Positions 1-11,950 of a DNA stretch of 64,000 nucleotides are shown in pieces. Position 1 is the first letter of the stretch. Every line of letters starts with the position of its first letter. The position numbers and the translations under genes are program-made. Source of the stretch: Clitoria ternatea (Eukaryota > Streptophyta > Magnoliopsida > Fabales > Fabaceae); NCBI GenBank assembly GCA_037962975.1, contig CM075671.1, forward strand, positions 14,431,001 to 14,495,000, given 5' to 3'. Under the pieces are notes generated by a model, which saw only the letters and a list, made by a program, of their open reading frames with translations, was not told the DNA's origin and did not search any database.

Positions 1-2
1 TT

Positions 3-677
3 GTGACTGACAACGGAACACAGTTCACAGATAAGAAATTCACAGATTTACTCAAAGGACTGGGGATAGTCCAAATATTTTCATCTGTTGAGCACCCCCA
101 GATAAACGGCCAGGCGGAAGTAGCTAATAGAGAGGTGCTAAAGGGGTTAAAGAAACGCCTTGGCGAAGCAAAGGGAGGATGAACCCATCAATTATGCCAT
201 GTTCTGTGGGTATATCGAACCACGCCATACTCTTCCACTAACGAATCCCCATATCGGTTGACTTATGGGGTCGAGGCGATGATCCTAGTGGAGCTTCAGA
301 CCAGATCGGCTCGAGTGGAATACTTTTCAGCTGAGGACAATAACGCCAATCTAGCATCAGAACTGGACATTCTCCATGAGTTGAGGGAAGAAGCTTTTGT
401 TAGAGACCAGGCAATAAAGGTGAAGGCAGCTCTTCGGTACAATAAGCGTGTGCAATACAGAGCGTTTAATACTGGAGATCTGGTTTTGAGAAAGGCGAGT
501 GTGGGGAATAAATTTACTTATTAAGGAAAACTGGCACCAATGTGGGAAGGCCCTTACAGAGTTTCTGAGGTGACTGGAAAGGGATCATACCGGCTAGAGG
601 AGCTCGATGGAACCCCAATCCACAACAAATGGAACACGTATTTATTACAGCTAGTTGCTATAGGCCGTCACATATAA
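3..677 (+). pseudogene. Ty3/gypsy (Tat-type) integrase C-terminal remnant, element G1
   Basis: This is the tail of a retrotransposon polyprotein that enters from the left edge of the window. Reading frame 3 gives the integrase core signature (TDNGTQF, then HPQINGQAEVANRE), which supplies the second Asp and the catalytic Glu of the DDE triad, followed by YRTTP..STNESPYRLTYG and the C-terminal GPYRV..GSYRLEELDGTPI block. The family integrates element cDNA into chromosomes. The frame is broken by TGA at 180-182, where the family usually has Trp, and by TAA at 522-524, and it ends at 675-677. No chromodomain follows, and the LEELDG-type ending is characteristic of Tat-lineage Ty3/gypsy elements. 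It is a dead remnant. The long 3' region and the 3' LTR at 4786 belong to the same element. Confidence 0.85.
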
Positions 678-749
678 AGACTCCCAGGACGGATGATCTC
701 AATCACATATTCTGTGCATTGACGATGTAACTCCTCGAGGGGTAAAATG

Positions 750-1020
750 GATTGTAGGAATAAACCAAACTCTGGGTACGGTTAGTAAGTTTGGCTGAAC
801 ACCGTTTGAAGGCCCGGATTGTAGGAATAAACCAAACTCTGGGTACGGTTAGTAAGTTTGGCTGAACACTGTTTGAAGGCTCGGATTGTAGGAATAAATT
901 GAACTCTGAGTATGGTTAGTAGGATTAAACCGAACGCCACAGAAGACACGGGTTGTAGGATTAAACCGAACCCCGCTCGAAGGCTCATATTGTAGGATTA
1001 AACCGAACTCCGAGCATAGC
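750..1020 (+). repeat. 67-bp tandem repeats in the 3' region of G1
   Basis: About four units of 67 bp begin with ATTGTAGGAATAAACC, near 752, 819, 886 and 953. The first two are nearly identical and the later ones degrade. The reverse complement of the same unit occurs around 52600-52700 in element C, which ties the two elements to one family. Confidence 0.8.
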
Positions 1021-1800
1021 TAATAGAGGCGGCCGAATGATCATCATCGTTATTAGATGAATACACTCGGAAGTACTTTCCCCCGGGAATTCTTCACTCA
1101 AAAATATCCCACTACGAAGTCACTTTCGGGAATTATTCACTTGAGAATATCTCTATCCGAGACATAGTCATCGAGGTTAAAGCCTTTCCCTGTTAAAGGT
1201 ACTTCCCTTGGAAACAATCCAGTCGGAAATGCCGTACCCGGTATCATACCACACGGGAATCGGAGATGTATCACTCGGTGTTATCTCGTTCGGAAATACT
1301 TCACTCGGTATTGATCTACTTGGGCATGTCTCACTCGGCGCCATCCCACACGGAGGCGTCACTCAGAGATACCTTATTCTGGAAAATTATACCCAAAAAC
1401 ATCCAACCCGAAAGGAGACTCAGATTGAAGGACTTAACCGAACTCTGAGTATAGTTGATATGATTAAACCAAATCGGAAATGATCTGTTCGGTGCAATAC
1501 CACGCAAGGGTCAGGGAATACTTCATTCGGTGCTATGCCACGCGGGAGTCGGAAATGTTTCACTCAATGTCATCCTACTCGGAAACTAACGCATTCGGAA
1601 ACATTCTACTCGGAAAAGTCATACTTAGGAAAATTCTCACCCGAATGAGGACTCGGATTATGGGGCAACCATTTATTCTGATTATGCAAACACGTCCATT
1701 ATTGAAGCGGACCAAATTCCTCATCCCTAAAGTATTCAGGGCAGCAAAGAATCTCACTCGGAAATTGTTAGTCCTCAAATTTACAATAAATCTTTTAATA
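1021..1800 (+). repeat. ACTCGG-rich degenerate repeats, 3' untranslated region of G1
   Basis: Short phrases such as CACTCGG followed by AAAT or AATG recur every 20-40 bases. The matching reverse-complement phrases lie at 51400-52100 in element C. No credible coding frame is seen. Small open frames here arise from the repeat. Confidence 0.6.
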
Positions 1801-3400
1801 AAAATTTTATAAAAATAATAAAAATTTGGATAATTTGTTAGAAAATTAGGTTTTAATTCAATAATGGATGTTATTGGAAATAATCTGCCCTTGATCAATT
1901 TTCTCTAGTTTTGCAGTGAAAAAGTAAAGAATTCAAGAGAAAATTATACTGGAAGATCTGACGCGTAGCATCAATCCCACACGTAGCGTCTATAGCTACT
2001 TTTGATGCTGACGCTACGCGTCACATCCACGCGTAGCGTCAGTGCTGTGTGGACTCCACAGCCAAGCTGGCCAAGCACTCACCTAGTGACCTATTATTGG
2101 CCACTCTACTCAGCACAAATGGCCAAAACGCAGTGGAGACATGGACACATGACCAAGCATGATTGAATATAATATTCCAAGGTGGCCACTACCAGTTACG
2201 TTAATGGAGGCTGAGTCAGGGGACGGACACGTAGCGTCAGCACCCTTGCTCAGCCCTATAAATAGGGCCATCCAACACCATTCATATTATCCTATTCTCT
2301 ACATTCAGAGTTCTTTCCTCTTTTCTATACTCGAGTTTTGAGTATTTCTTTTAGAGTTTGTAGTTCTAGAATAGTTTTCTAGATACTTGAGAGTGTTGTG
2401 GTGTATTGTGATTGTTGTATCATGAAGTTTCCATCGTCTTCGTAATGTCAACCTCTGTAAGTGTTGTTTTTACTTTCACCATGTGTAACTAATCTGTTTA
2501 TGTTGGAATTGGTGAACTAATCTATTGAGTATAATGTAGTGAATTTGACCTCTGCATGTTTATGATTCAAGTCCATGTTAGTATTTCAATCTTTTATTAA
2601 TATGAACGTCAAACGGGAGAATGATTTTCATGTGTATTGAAACTTGTTTTATTAGTGTGAATGTCAAACGGGAGAATAATTATTCATACCGTATTGAAAC
2701 TTGTTTTGACGAAAGTAAAAGTTAGAATACCCTTGGTATCTCAATTCTATAGGGGTTGTTAACCATTGTTGCTATAAGGCCAGGTCTTAATGCAAGTTTT
2801 TACTGAGAAAGCTCACGAGGGATCGGACTTTACGGTGAATTCTTAGAATTTATATCACGAGGGATCGGTTATAATGATTTTAAGCTGCAATGACATGAAA
2901 CTTGATGATTAAATATGCATGTCTTGAGTTCCTCATTGTTATTCTAGATTGGGGATCCAATTTCCAACATAATTTGTTTATCTGTGTTTATCTCAAGTAT
3001 CTTACCTATTCTATATTGTAACTCAACTTTTTAGATAGATTTTTATTTTCTTTTTATCTCATGAACAATTCAACCATGCTATCCTGTGAATATTGTATAA
3101 ATTGTATATAAATCATTCTTTTGTCCATAACTTTCTTCACATTTACCATAGTGAATAGAAAATTACTGTTGTTATTGGACTTTCAATCCCAGTGAAACGA
3201 TATCTAAATTTTGAAAACTACAAACGATTGGTGCGCTTGCCAATTAATGACCCGGTGGTAAACACAAACAGTTAAAACACTATCGCCGGGTTAACAGAAA
3301 TCATCCACCGGGAAGTATCACTCGATTTTCTTGAAGAAAAGTTCAGACACAAGCCCTCGGAACCGAAGAAATAGAAGACTTAGATAACGCACACTTATCT
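1801..3400 (+). other. Unassigned, LTR-like segment inside G1
   Basis: This segment has no counterpart in element C and interrupts the ACTCGG-type sequence, which resumes near 3480. It contains a cluster of ACGCGTAGCGTC motifs (1960-2238), a TATA-like CTATAAATAG (about 2257) followed by a pyrimidine-rich leader, and a primer-site-like GATTGGTGCGCTTGCC near 3226. That looks like an LTR plus primer site of another retroelement, but no boundaries or target-site duplication could be fixed. No gene is recognised. Confidence 0.4.
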
Positions 3401-3939
3401 TCACCAAATGGCACGAGGAGTCTCCAAGTAAAGGAACTTCCTAGGTAACAAGGCCAGAATTTGCCTCACTTGGAGTCATTCATTCAGAATCGAAAGTTCA
3501 CTCGGAACCATTCACTCAGAGTTAAATGTCAACTCGGAAACACTCAATAACGCTTGGGGACAATATTCAACTGATAACAAGCATATACCTACAAGTTATG
3601 TAACAAGCATACGCTTCTTGCAAATGGTAAAGGAAAACTAAAGGTAAATTTCATTTACTTGAAGCAAAATTGTATACACGATAGTTTATGAAAACTAGAG
3701 CTGATCCCAGCACACAGCTATCAAATGAAAACACAAAAATTAGGGAACAGATGTCTAAGTCTTCGTTATGGGCGCATCTATTTCTCCCTTCTTGGTTTCT
3801 TCACCCTGGTGTCTCTCAGTTCCAGTCTCTTGGCCAGCTTGGGTGTCATCTGAAGGAACATTTTCTGATCCCGGAGTGAGTGCTAGTGGTCCCATGCTCT
3901 AACCCTCCGAAAGGGGAGGCAGTTCATAAAGGGAGTATG

Positions 3940-4576
3940 GAGGATCAATATGCGAGCCGTCACTCTTCACCATAACAACATATTCCCAAAGCTTTGGCAG
4001 CCTTAGCTTTGGAAGCAGCTAACCTATTTTGAAGTTTAGTGACTTCTTCTTCCAATGATCCAGTGGCTGCATTCCCCTTCTTCAGCTCTTCAATTTGGGC
4101 TTGCAACTCCTTCCTAAGGACCTCCCATTCTCCTAGGCTTTTGGCATGACCAACCTCCGCGTGGAAAGATCTTCGCTCAATTTAGTGGTTTTCTTCTTCT
4201 CAAGCTAGAGTTCTTCTTCCAGGAGGGGAATGGACTTGTTTTGTTGCTGAAGTTCGGACACTTGCCGCTCCAATGATTTATTGGTAAAGTGAAGCTGGCT
4301 TATTTCTCTGGTCTTCTTCTCCAGCAGTTCTTTAGCATTCTTCAACTCCGATTCAACCCCCCTGGCAGTTTCAGCTTGCTTGGTCGCCCAGGCTTCCTTC
4401 ACAACGATGTCGGCCTCAAGTTTTTCAACTTGCTCCATATAATCAGCTTTGTCGCTGAGTGACTCCAACAAACTGGAAAGTTCATCCAGTTGCCAACGTC
4501 CGGCCTTGAATGCACCCCAACAACTATTCGAATAACAAGAGTTACGATTTCCAAAAACTCTTGGGATTTCCCTCAC
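3940..4576 (-). pseudogene. Antisense extra ORF with coiled coil in a Tat-type retroelement
   Basis: The minus strand reads 123 codons (4576 to 4205) of strongly heptad-like sequence, for example MEQVEKLEADIVVKEAW and ELKNAKELLEKKTREISQL. Similar coiled-coil coding (EVLRKELQAQIEELKKG, SLEEEVTKLQNRLAASKA) continues toward 3990 after a frame change, so the frame is broken. It lies between pol and the 3' LTR of G1 but runs opposite to pol. Tat-lineage Ty3/gypsy elements are known to carry extra ORFs, some antisense, in this position; their role is unknown. Element C lacks this cassette. The alternative is a captured host coiled-coil gene fragment. Confidence 0.6.
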
Positions 4577-4785
4577 TGCGAATCCCTGTCTGAATCCATT
4601 GTAAGGGCATCAAAAGGGCGGTTACTTAATCTACAGAGCAGATGCGTTGGCAAGAAACCAAACACGCATTTGGCAAAGAGTTTTAAAGGGTACTTCTGGA
4701 GTGATTTACTGGCATCCAGACCTCTCGAAGACTGTATAGCTCACATGAGCAACTTAACAGTCCCTCACATAAGCTAGGGGACAAA

Positions 4786-5588
4786 TGATCCGGTCTGGAC
4801 ACCGGCCCATAAAGTTGTGATGTCAGAATGACCTCTTAGAGGGGCAACCAGTGTTACAGGGAAATATCGCCACACTGGTCATCCGTTGTGCCTTATCCGC
4901 TCTCGCTTTGTTAGATGCTTCATCCGTCCTCGCTACGATGGATGCTTCATCCGTCCTCACTTCTCCGTCATGCATAACCGTTTATCTCAGAATCACCGTG
5001 AGATAAGAGGTATTATAACTTATCAGTGAAGATACTCTGCATAGCGGAATGTGTCTATGTCATTTATCACAGAGAGTAAGTACAATCATCAGCAAAATAT
5101 ACAGAAAGGTGATTATCCTCCATCCTTGTGTCAAAATCATACTTTGATAATTGACCTACCCCCTGACACACTCTGAATACTGAGCCACTTTGATTGACAC
5201 ACTCTACACGGTATCAGAGTCAAGGGGCCCACTTGCATCCAACGATTCATTTCCTACGTTCAACTATAAATAGCATATTCCAATACACATGCAAGGTGAC
5301 GTTGTTCTATCTCACATCTTAATATTGCATCGCTTAAGCTTTCATCGAGTTCACTTACACTCTTCTAACTTGAGCGTCGGAGAATCTTTGCAGGTGACAC
5401 CACCTTTTGCCCCCACCAACGCGAAACTCTGGTGTGAAGGATCTCCAGGACAGCAAGACCGGTTTCTCCCACTGAGAGGCCGGATTATAATACCGGATAC
5501 TCACTGTACCGGTGTACAAACCCTAAAATATCTATACTTTTGTGGCTGGTCCCACACCGGATCCTAGACCCCGGTTCAGACCAGTTCA
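4786..5588 (+). mobile_element. 3' LTR of G1 (TGATCCGGTCTG family)
   Basis: The segment starts TGATCCGGTCTGG and ends GACCCCGGTTCAGACCAGTTCA (last 20 bases in family register), 803 bp. It is alignable with the solo LTR at 58206-59001 and with the reverse complements at 50495-51136 and 54905-55882. It has a TATA box (CTATAAATAG near 5265). The sequence just upstream (AAGCTAGGGGACAAA) matches the sequence preceding the 3' LTR of element C and is the likely polypurine tract. The 5' flank is outside the window, so the target duplication cannot be tested. Confidence 0.85.
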
Positions 5589-8500
5589 GTTATCAAATAT
5601 ATGGAAAAAGGAAGGAAAGATGCCTCGTCAATTCGTTAAACATTGGAAATATGATTTCTTAATAATAATATCATCCTTATGATATAAGGGTTCCAAAACA
5701 AGCAAGAAAATTAAGCAAAGGAGTAAAAATCAAGAAACTGAGTACAGGGGAACTCGCTTGAGCAAGTCCCCATCTCGCTTGAGCGAGATCCACAGGGTCG
5801 CTTGGGCGAGGCATGCGAGCATGAGCGAAAACACTCCAAAACCAAAATCACGCTCACTCGCTTGAGCGAACGCTACACCAAAGACCATTCGCTTGAGCGA
5901 AAATGGTCCAGAACCATTTTGCCTTAATTTTGCTTGAGCGAGGCGAAGCTCGCCTAAGCGAATTTCCACCAGTAGCTCCCACCAGATACATAAGCGTCTC
6001 GCCTGGGCGACACACCAATTCGCCTGAGCGAACCTCGTCCAGAAACCATTCCATACAACACTCGCTTGAGCGAAGGCCAGCCCGCTCGAGCGAGGAACGT
6101 CCAGTATGCACACATTAGATGTAAGGTCGTCTCGCCTGAGCGAGGACCACTCTCGCTTGAGCGAGATCAGGCCAGAGGCCATATAACTGATACATGGTAT
6201 TCTCGCTAGCGAGAATCCATCTCGCTTGAGCGAGATTATCAGACCATACACAGAAAACATGTAAATTTCACAACCTAACATGTGAAAATCCATCCAAAGC
6301 AAAATTGATCAAAATTGATATATGACACATATCATATTGAGCATTTAGAACTTGTTTCAAGTAATCATATTCAACAATTCCCATTCCAATTCATTACTCA
6401 TATCAAAATCAAGCTTATCATCTCACATGCTTTATAAAACCCAAAATATAAATAAATATCCATTCATTCATCAATTCTAATAGCATACCACATCATTTTC
6501 ATCATCCAAACATTGTCAAGGTCACTAATGAAAATAAGCCATAAATACAAGGGTCTCATTTTCCTATATCCAAAATCATCATTCATCCTATCAATTTACA
6601 AAATTGAGCATATGTACATCATATACTCTATAAAATAACAATATGCCGACCAAGGCTCACCCACTTTTCTTCCACATTTACTTTCACCAACATTCGACCT
6701 CCAAAAGAGTAGGATTTACATCACACCTATATCAAACTTAAAAATGGCAACTAGGAGATGAGTAACATAATCCAAATGTATCAAAGTCATACATTATGAT
6801 GATACCCAAACATGCTCGCATATAATACATTTAACAAGAAACATCATAGTTTTATTCACATATTATATCATTTCATAACAACATGTCACATACTCAAGAT
6901 TACATCCACAACACATATATCCAAATCATTGGCATTCTCAATACCATCATCATACATATACTGTTAGTACCACATTTCTTTCCTCTTTATATCTCAATCA
7001 TTCGTCGCCACCATGGGCTTTCAACTAGGCATATCTCCGGCTATATACAAATTCTCTTATAGCTAATGCATATACACAAAGGAATTATTATCAAATACGG
7101 ATCCGACTGTGGGAAACAACAACATACTAAATGTGGGACGAGCATAGGTGTGCTACTATGCCCCTACTACAGTAGAAAAATGTGTACACATATACCTCAA
7201 TTCATACATGCTCAACAATATACTTTTACTGGTACCAAACTGTTCTCGCCCCTATGTAGCACTAGTCACCCTGTGACTTGCGGATCAACATCATGGCCTT
7301 ACTTGCCAAAGTGCTACGGGCCCCTCCTGAACACACATCGAGAGAGTCGTGCCCGTCGGACACCGAGGTAACTCGTTCACCATAGAGCCGCCCGCCCACT
7401 GGGCCCGCCACATAGGGTGCCTCATCACCAAACTATGGACAGCTTCATGATTCCCGGAATCACTAGGGAAATACAACAATATACCTATGCACAGCGTCGC
7501 CCTCCCACTAGGCCCGCCTAGTGGAACCCCTAACATTCCACATAGACAGCAATGATATGCCATGGATGTAATACAATGCAAATCAAGTGCATTCTCACAC
7601 TATGCATCCTAAATGCCACTCCATATTCAATAATTCACCACAACCACTTAGTGGATTTTATATACTCATCATTTTCAACCATCACCATTTCTTATTGGAT
7701 TCCATATACATCAATAGTTAATGGCAATCATCCTTTATCAATTCACACATCATGGGATGTTTAACAATACATCAATCAATACAACCATGGACATCAAGCC
7801 ATTCACAACAATTATCATCAAAATAAGTCAAGTTTCATCACAAACAACATCCCAAAACACATGCCACATAGCATCAGTTACTCTAAATGCCTTTCAATCA
7901 TATAATCATCAAATCATCCATTCAAGCCAAATTATCAATACATAATTATACATACACATCACTAATGGATGAAATCATGCATTTAGAATAGTTACCCCCT
8001 CCTACATCAAGAAAAGTAGTAATCAAAGCAGTCCGATGGTCCCACCTCGTCAATGGGGTTGTTTCCTATATTATACAATATACCACACAATTATTTTCTA
8101 TTCAACCACCAAGACTTAATGCTCATAGTTATTTACTTGGTGTTTATATCACTTTAAATTCTCAAACCTCATTTATTTCATTAATTCCACCGTAACCATT
8201 ATGGGTTAGGTGCCTCCATTCATTATTATGCATTTTTAATGTAAAACCCATTAATGGGTTCCCACATTAATGGTTCCTAACAACCATCATTAATCATCAA
8301 ACTTCATTAATGGTCATCCACCATCAATAACATCACTTCACCTCATTAATAACATTCATATAACACAATAAATGCTTCCCCATTCACATTTTGTATTCCC
8401 CCCAAATCTTAGGGTTAGAGTTTCATCAAAACCCAACAACCATCATAAATGTATCATAGACTTTCATCTTCCTCTAACCACACATGTATTCATTTCATTA

Positions 8501-8611
8501 CTTCCTCATAAAAGCTCACATTTATGGCAACCCATCTTAGTGCTCATGCATTTATGGCTCTTCACAAATCCCCATTCCTATACATTACTCTCCCAAGCTA
8601 TAAAACTCATG
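5589..8611 (-). mobile_element. Left part of old LTR D, interrupted by T1
   Basis: This is non-coding, C-rich and A-rich sequence with the look of a long gypsy LTR read on the minus strand. Its edge at 8611 rejoins sensibly with 19494 (both carry ACTCATG, then GGCCATAACCC). The joined unit ends at 20153 with GGGTGTTACA, the complement of the typical TGTAACACCC start. The left end was not found, and G1 may have inserted into it. No gene is seen; open frames at 7066-7945 are repeat-derived. Confidence 0.5.
5753..6234. repeat. Array of CTCGCTTGAGCGAG palindromes
   Basis: About fifteen copies of a 12-14-bp near-palindrome (CTCGCTTGAGCGAG and variants such as CTCGCCTGAGCGAG and CTCGCTAGCGAG) are spaced 15-50 bp apart with unrelated spacers. 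It lies inside LTR D. Confidence 0.85.
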
Positions 8612-8613
8612 CC

Positions 8614-11600
8614 TGTAACATCCCAAAAATTTTATTCTCATGTATAATCATTTTGATTTAGACCATTAATGATATTATCTATTTTATCTCAACTTTCTAT
8701 ATAAATTTTGGTTAGGAAAACATCTTCAATTTAATCTTTTACCATGGTAAATAATTTTAACTTAATACCTTAGGTAAAAGTTAATCAAATAACTTATTAC
8801 CTATTTCCTTAGTTATTAATTTCTTTGGCTTTTCCAATTACTCTCATCAAATTACCACATACTCCACTCAAAATGTGTCATCTTGTACACATTTTAATTG
8901 CTAGTGGGAGTCCAAATTTAGAAATATGGTTAACTACAAAGTTGTTTCTTTTTTTCTTATCTTTCCAACAAGACCAAATTTGTTAAAATCCATTAAGATT
9001 TGAGAGAGATATGCCCAAAATACCAAAACTATTTCAGAATTTGTATTTTACTTCAATCATATCATCTTGTACATATTTCAATGCCTAGTTAGTGTCCGAA
9101 TTTGAAAAAGTGGTAAACTACAACGTTGTTCCTCGTTGTCTTAGCTTTCCAACAAGACCAAATTTATTAAAATCCATTAAGATATGAAAGAGATATGCCT
9201 AAAATACCAAAAGAGTGTCAGAATTGATATTTACTTCAATCATACAAGCTACATTATGTAGGCTGCAGAAATGGTCAATAATCCAGCCTATTTTTCTCAC
9301 CTAAAACCTCCATTATCACCACAATTAATACACCTAACATCCCACTATAATCCCATTATGAAAAGCTTGTCCACCACTTGTCATTTGCATGATTAAACCA
9401 TGACTACATCTTGTTCCCAAGTCTGAATTCTTAGAACAAGCTAAAGTTAGTGAAGTCTCTCTCTCATTTTCTTTCATTTTCTCTATCAAAGTCCTTCTTG
9501 ATCTGAAGCTAGGACAATAATAGAACACTTTCAACCACATTAGGATCCTCCATTAAGGTAAGAAGGGATAGGGTTGTGAATAAATATGGAATGGGTAGAA
9601 TTATATGCTGTTCTAGGAATTCCAGATTTATTTTCGTAAGTTGTTACTTAATTTAGAAGCTAAAAATATGTGAATTTAACTTTTACTTCTTCATCAAAGT
9701 TGTAGATCTATGTGTTATATGAATTTTGAGCTTTGAATGACATGATTTGGATGCCTGTAGCTCGAGTTATTGTAAAAATGCTAAAGTATGTCTGTTCTAG
9801 AATATGTACCTTCTATTTTATGTAAATATTGAAATTTTGGGAATTATAAATACATATTTAGACTTTGATGTCTTCATAAAAGTTGTAGATATTTATGTTA
9901 TGAATCTATAGAAAGTGGTTTCAAGTTAAAAGGATATTTGTAGCTCTAATTATACCTTAAATACAAAAGTATGTTCATGCTGAAAACCTATTGACGTGAT
10001 CAACTATTTGTATTTTTAAAACTAAGAATTTTGTGATGAGAATCAGTGTTTAGTGTCTTCATAAAAGTTTTAGATATTTGTGTTATGAGTAATTTAAAAC
10101 TGTTCTCATGCCAAAATTATTTTTGTAGCTCCAGAAACGTTGATTTTACCAACATATGTACGTTTTGTTACTTTCTTTGAGATATCCTATGAGTTTGTGA
10201 TATTTCTGTTTGGATTTGGAATTTTGGATCTTCATGAAAATTATAGATAATGGAATTATTGAAACATAGAATTTGGCCTCATTCAAAAAATTATTTTTAT
10301 ACCATAGCTAATTTACTAAAGATTGTCAAACCAAGAAATTTTCCAACAATTGGTGATAATGAAAAATGATAACCTATTGACTATTATGTGACTATGTGAT
10401 GTTTCTGTTTGGAATTTAAAATTATGGTCTTCATGAATGTTGTAGATAATTTTGTTATGGAACTACAGAAAGTGGAATTACTAAAAAAGGATTTAAATTG
10501 CTCATGTTATGGCCTTTTTACTAATGTATGTTGCTGCTGTAAATTTCTAAAATTTACCTATGATGATTATTATGGATGAAAATGATATTTTCCATGTGGA
10601 TATTGATTTATTTATGAATTATTGAAGGATTATTGATTATTATGGATGTTATTGAGTGTCCTATGAATGTCATACAGTATGTATATTTTTATGATGAATA
10701 ATTATGAATGACTAAATTAATGTATACATGAATGCCTTGTGGTTTATTGAGATATGTTGTTGAACTGTAAATTCATGATTTTGAGAATTGATATATGTGA
10801 TGTGTCCTTTGAGGACTTGTGGCTTTCCAAGTGATTATGGAAGTATTGATATCATGGTATGTTAAACTGATAAAGAGAATTAAAGACATTCATGTATCAT
10901 AAGCATTTGGATGCACCATGGAATTTAAGGGTTCCATTATTGCCGGCCCTAGTGGGGGGTTACTCTATGATGAGTTAAAGCCTTATTTTTGTTAAGCACC
11001 ATGGAGAGAAGGGATTCATGGTTTATGCTAAGTCCTACTTGTGTACTTCGGTACTTGAACGCCATGAAGGGTAGGGATTCATGGTATATGCTAAGTCTTA
11101 CTTGTGTACTTCGGTACTTGAGCGCTACGAAGGGTAGGGATTCGTGGCATTATACTAAGTCCTACTTGTGTCTCTATGAGACTTTTTACTGCAGTATTCC
11201 CACTAAATCAAAATGGATCCAGCGTGACATCATTTGGCTACATTAAAGATTATTAAATGTAAATGACCTTGTTTGGCATATTCATCATATCATAATTGTT
11301 TGTTTATTCTGTTTGTGCAATTTTACTTATTTTATATTTATTTTATATTCTATCTCACTCTTACATTATTTTTATAGTGCATGCTTCACAGAATAACGAA
11401 TGGTGAAATTGATGAAGCTTATATGTTTTGTTGCTTGGACTTTGACTTTATTTGACTTTTAATGTGTTGTAATAATATTATTATATACCTTGTACTATAA
11501 TCTTTTCTATCATTTTTGCTATATAAATGTATTATGTTTTATTCGTTCATGACTAGTATGCATGATAATATTTCGCATTTATAAATTTTTATGTGACCTC

Positions 11601-11704
11601 AGAATTTAAATTACAAATTTCAAAGTGATTCTTTAAACGTGAAAAATTTATTACAAAAATTTGGGTTAATTAATTGGAATTTGTAATTTGGGTTTCGGGT
11701 GTCA
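8614..11704 (+). repeat. 5' LTR of T1
   Basis: It begins TGTAACATCCC, ends GGGTGTCA, and has the same length (3091 bp) as the 3' copy. The first 600-700 bp differ from the 3' copy at roughly 4-5% of positions by eye, while about 10030-10690 is essentially identical. It contains five degenerate units of about 185 bp, each opening with TCTTCAT(A/G)AA..GTTGTAGAT (about 9686, 9871, 10056, 10229, 10428). Confidence 0.92.
10989..11190 (+). repeat. 63-bp tandem repeats in the T1 5' LTR
   Basis: Three consecutive units contain AAGGGTAGGGATTC, TGCTAAGTCCTACTTG and TACTTCGGTACTTGA. The unit is 63 bp, a multiple of three, so it stays open as a frame, but nothing indicates translation. The same array is in the 3' LTR at about 18774-18975. 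Confidence 0.8.
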
Positions 11705-11713
11705 TAATTGGAG

Positions 11714-11725
11714 TGGTATCAGAGC
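11714..11725 (+). other. Primer-binding site of T1
   Basis: TGGTATCAGAGC lies ten bases after the 5' LTR. It is the standard complement of the 3' end of plant initiator Met-tRNA. Confidence 0.9.
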
Positions 11726-11950
11726 ATTTTAAAAAATTCAGGGCTAATTGCTATGACATTTATTTTTTTTCTTTCTTTGATATACTACATGAATTGTTTG
11801 GTTACTTGCCTTATAATATGTTAAGTATGTACTATATGACTTGTTGCCTAACTGATAAATTGTAGAGTACTTATAGTTGTGTTATAATCTTGTAATTGTA
11901 TACAATATACTTTCCCTTAGAATTAGTATAAACCAAACTACGAATGTAGG

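Noticed and set aside
5753..6234. CRISPR-like array
   Set aside because: The repeats are only 12-14 bp, variable and unevenly spaced, and this is plant nuclear DNA.
7066..8647. Chain of small plus-strand frames
   Set aside because: They fall inside LTR D, with low-complexity His/Thr/Ser content and no domains.
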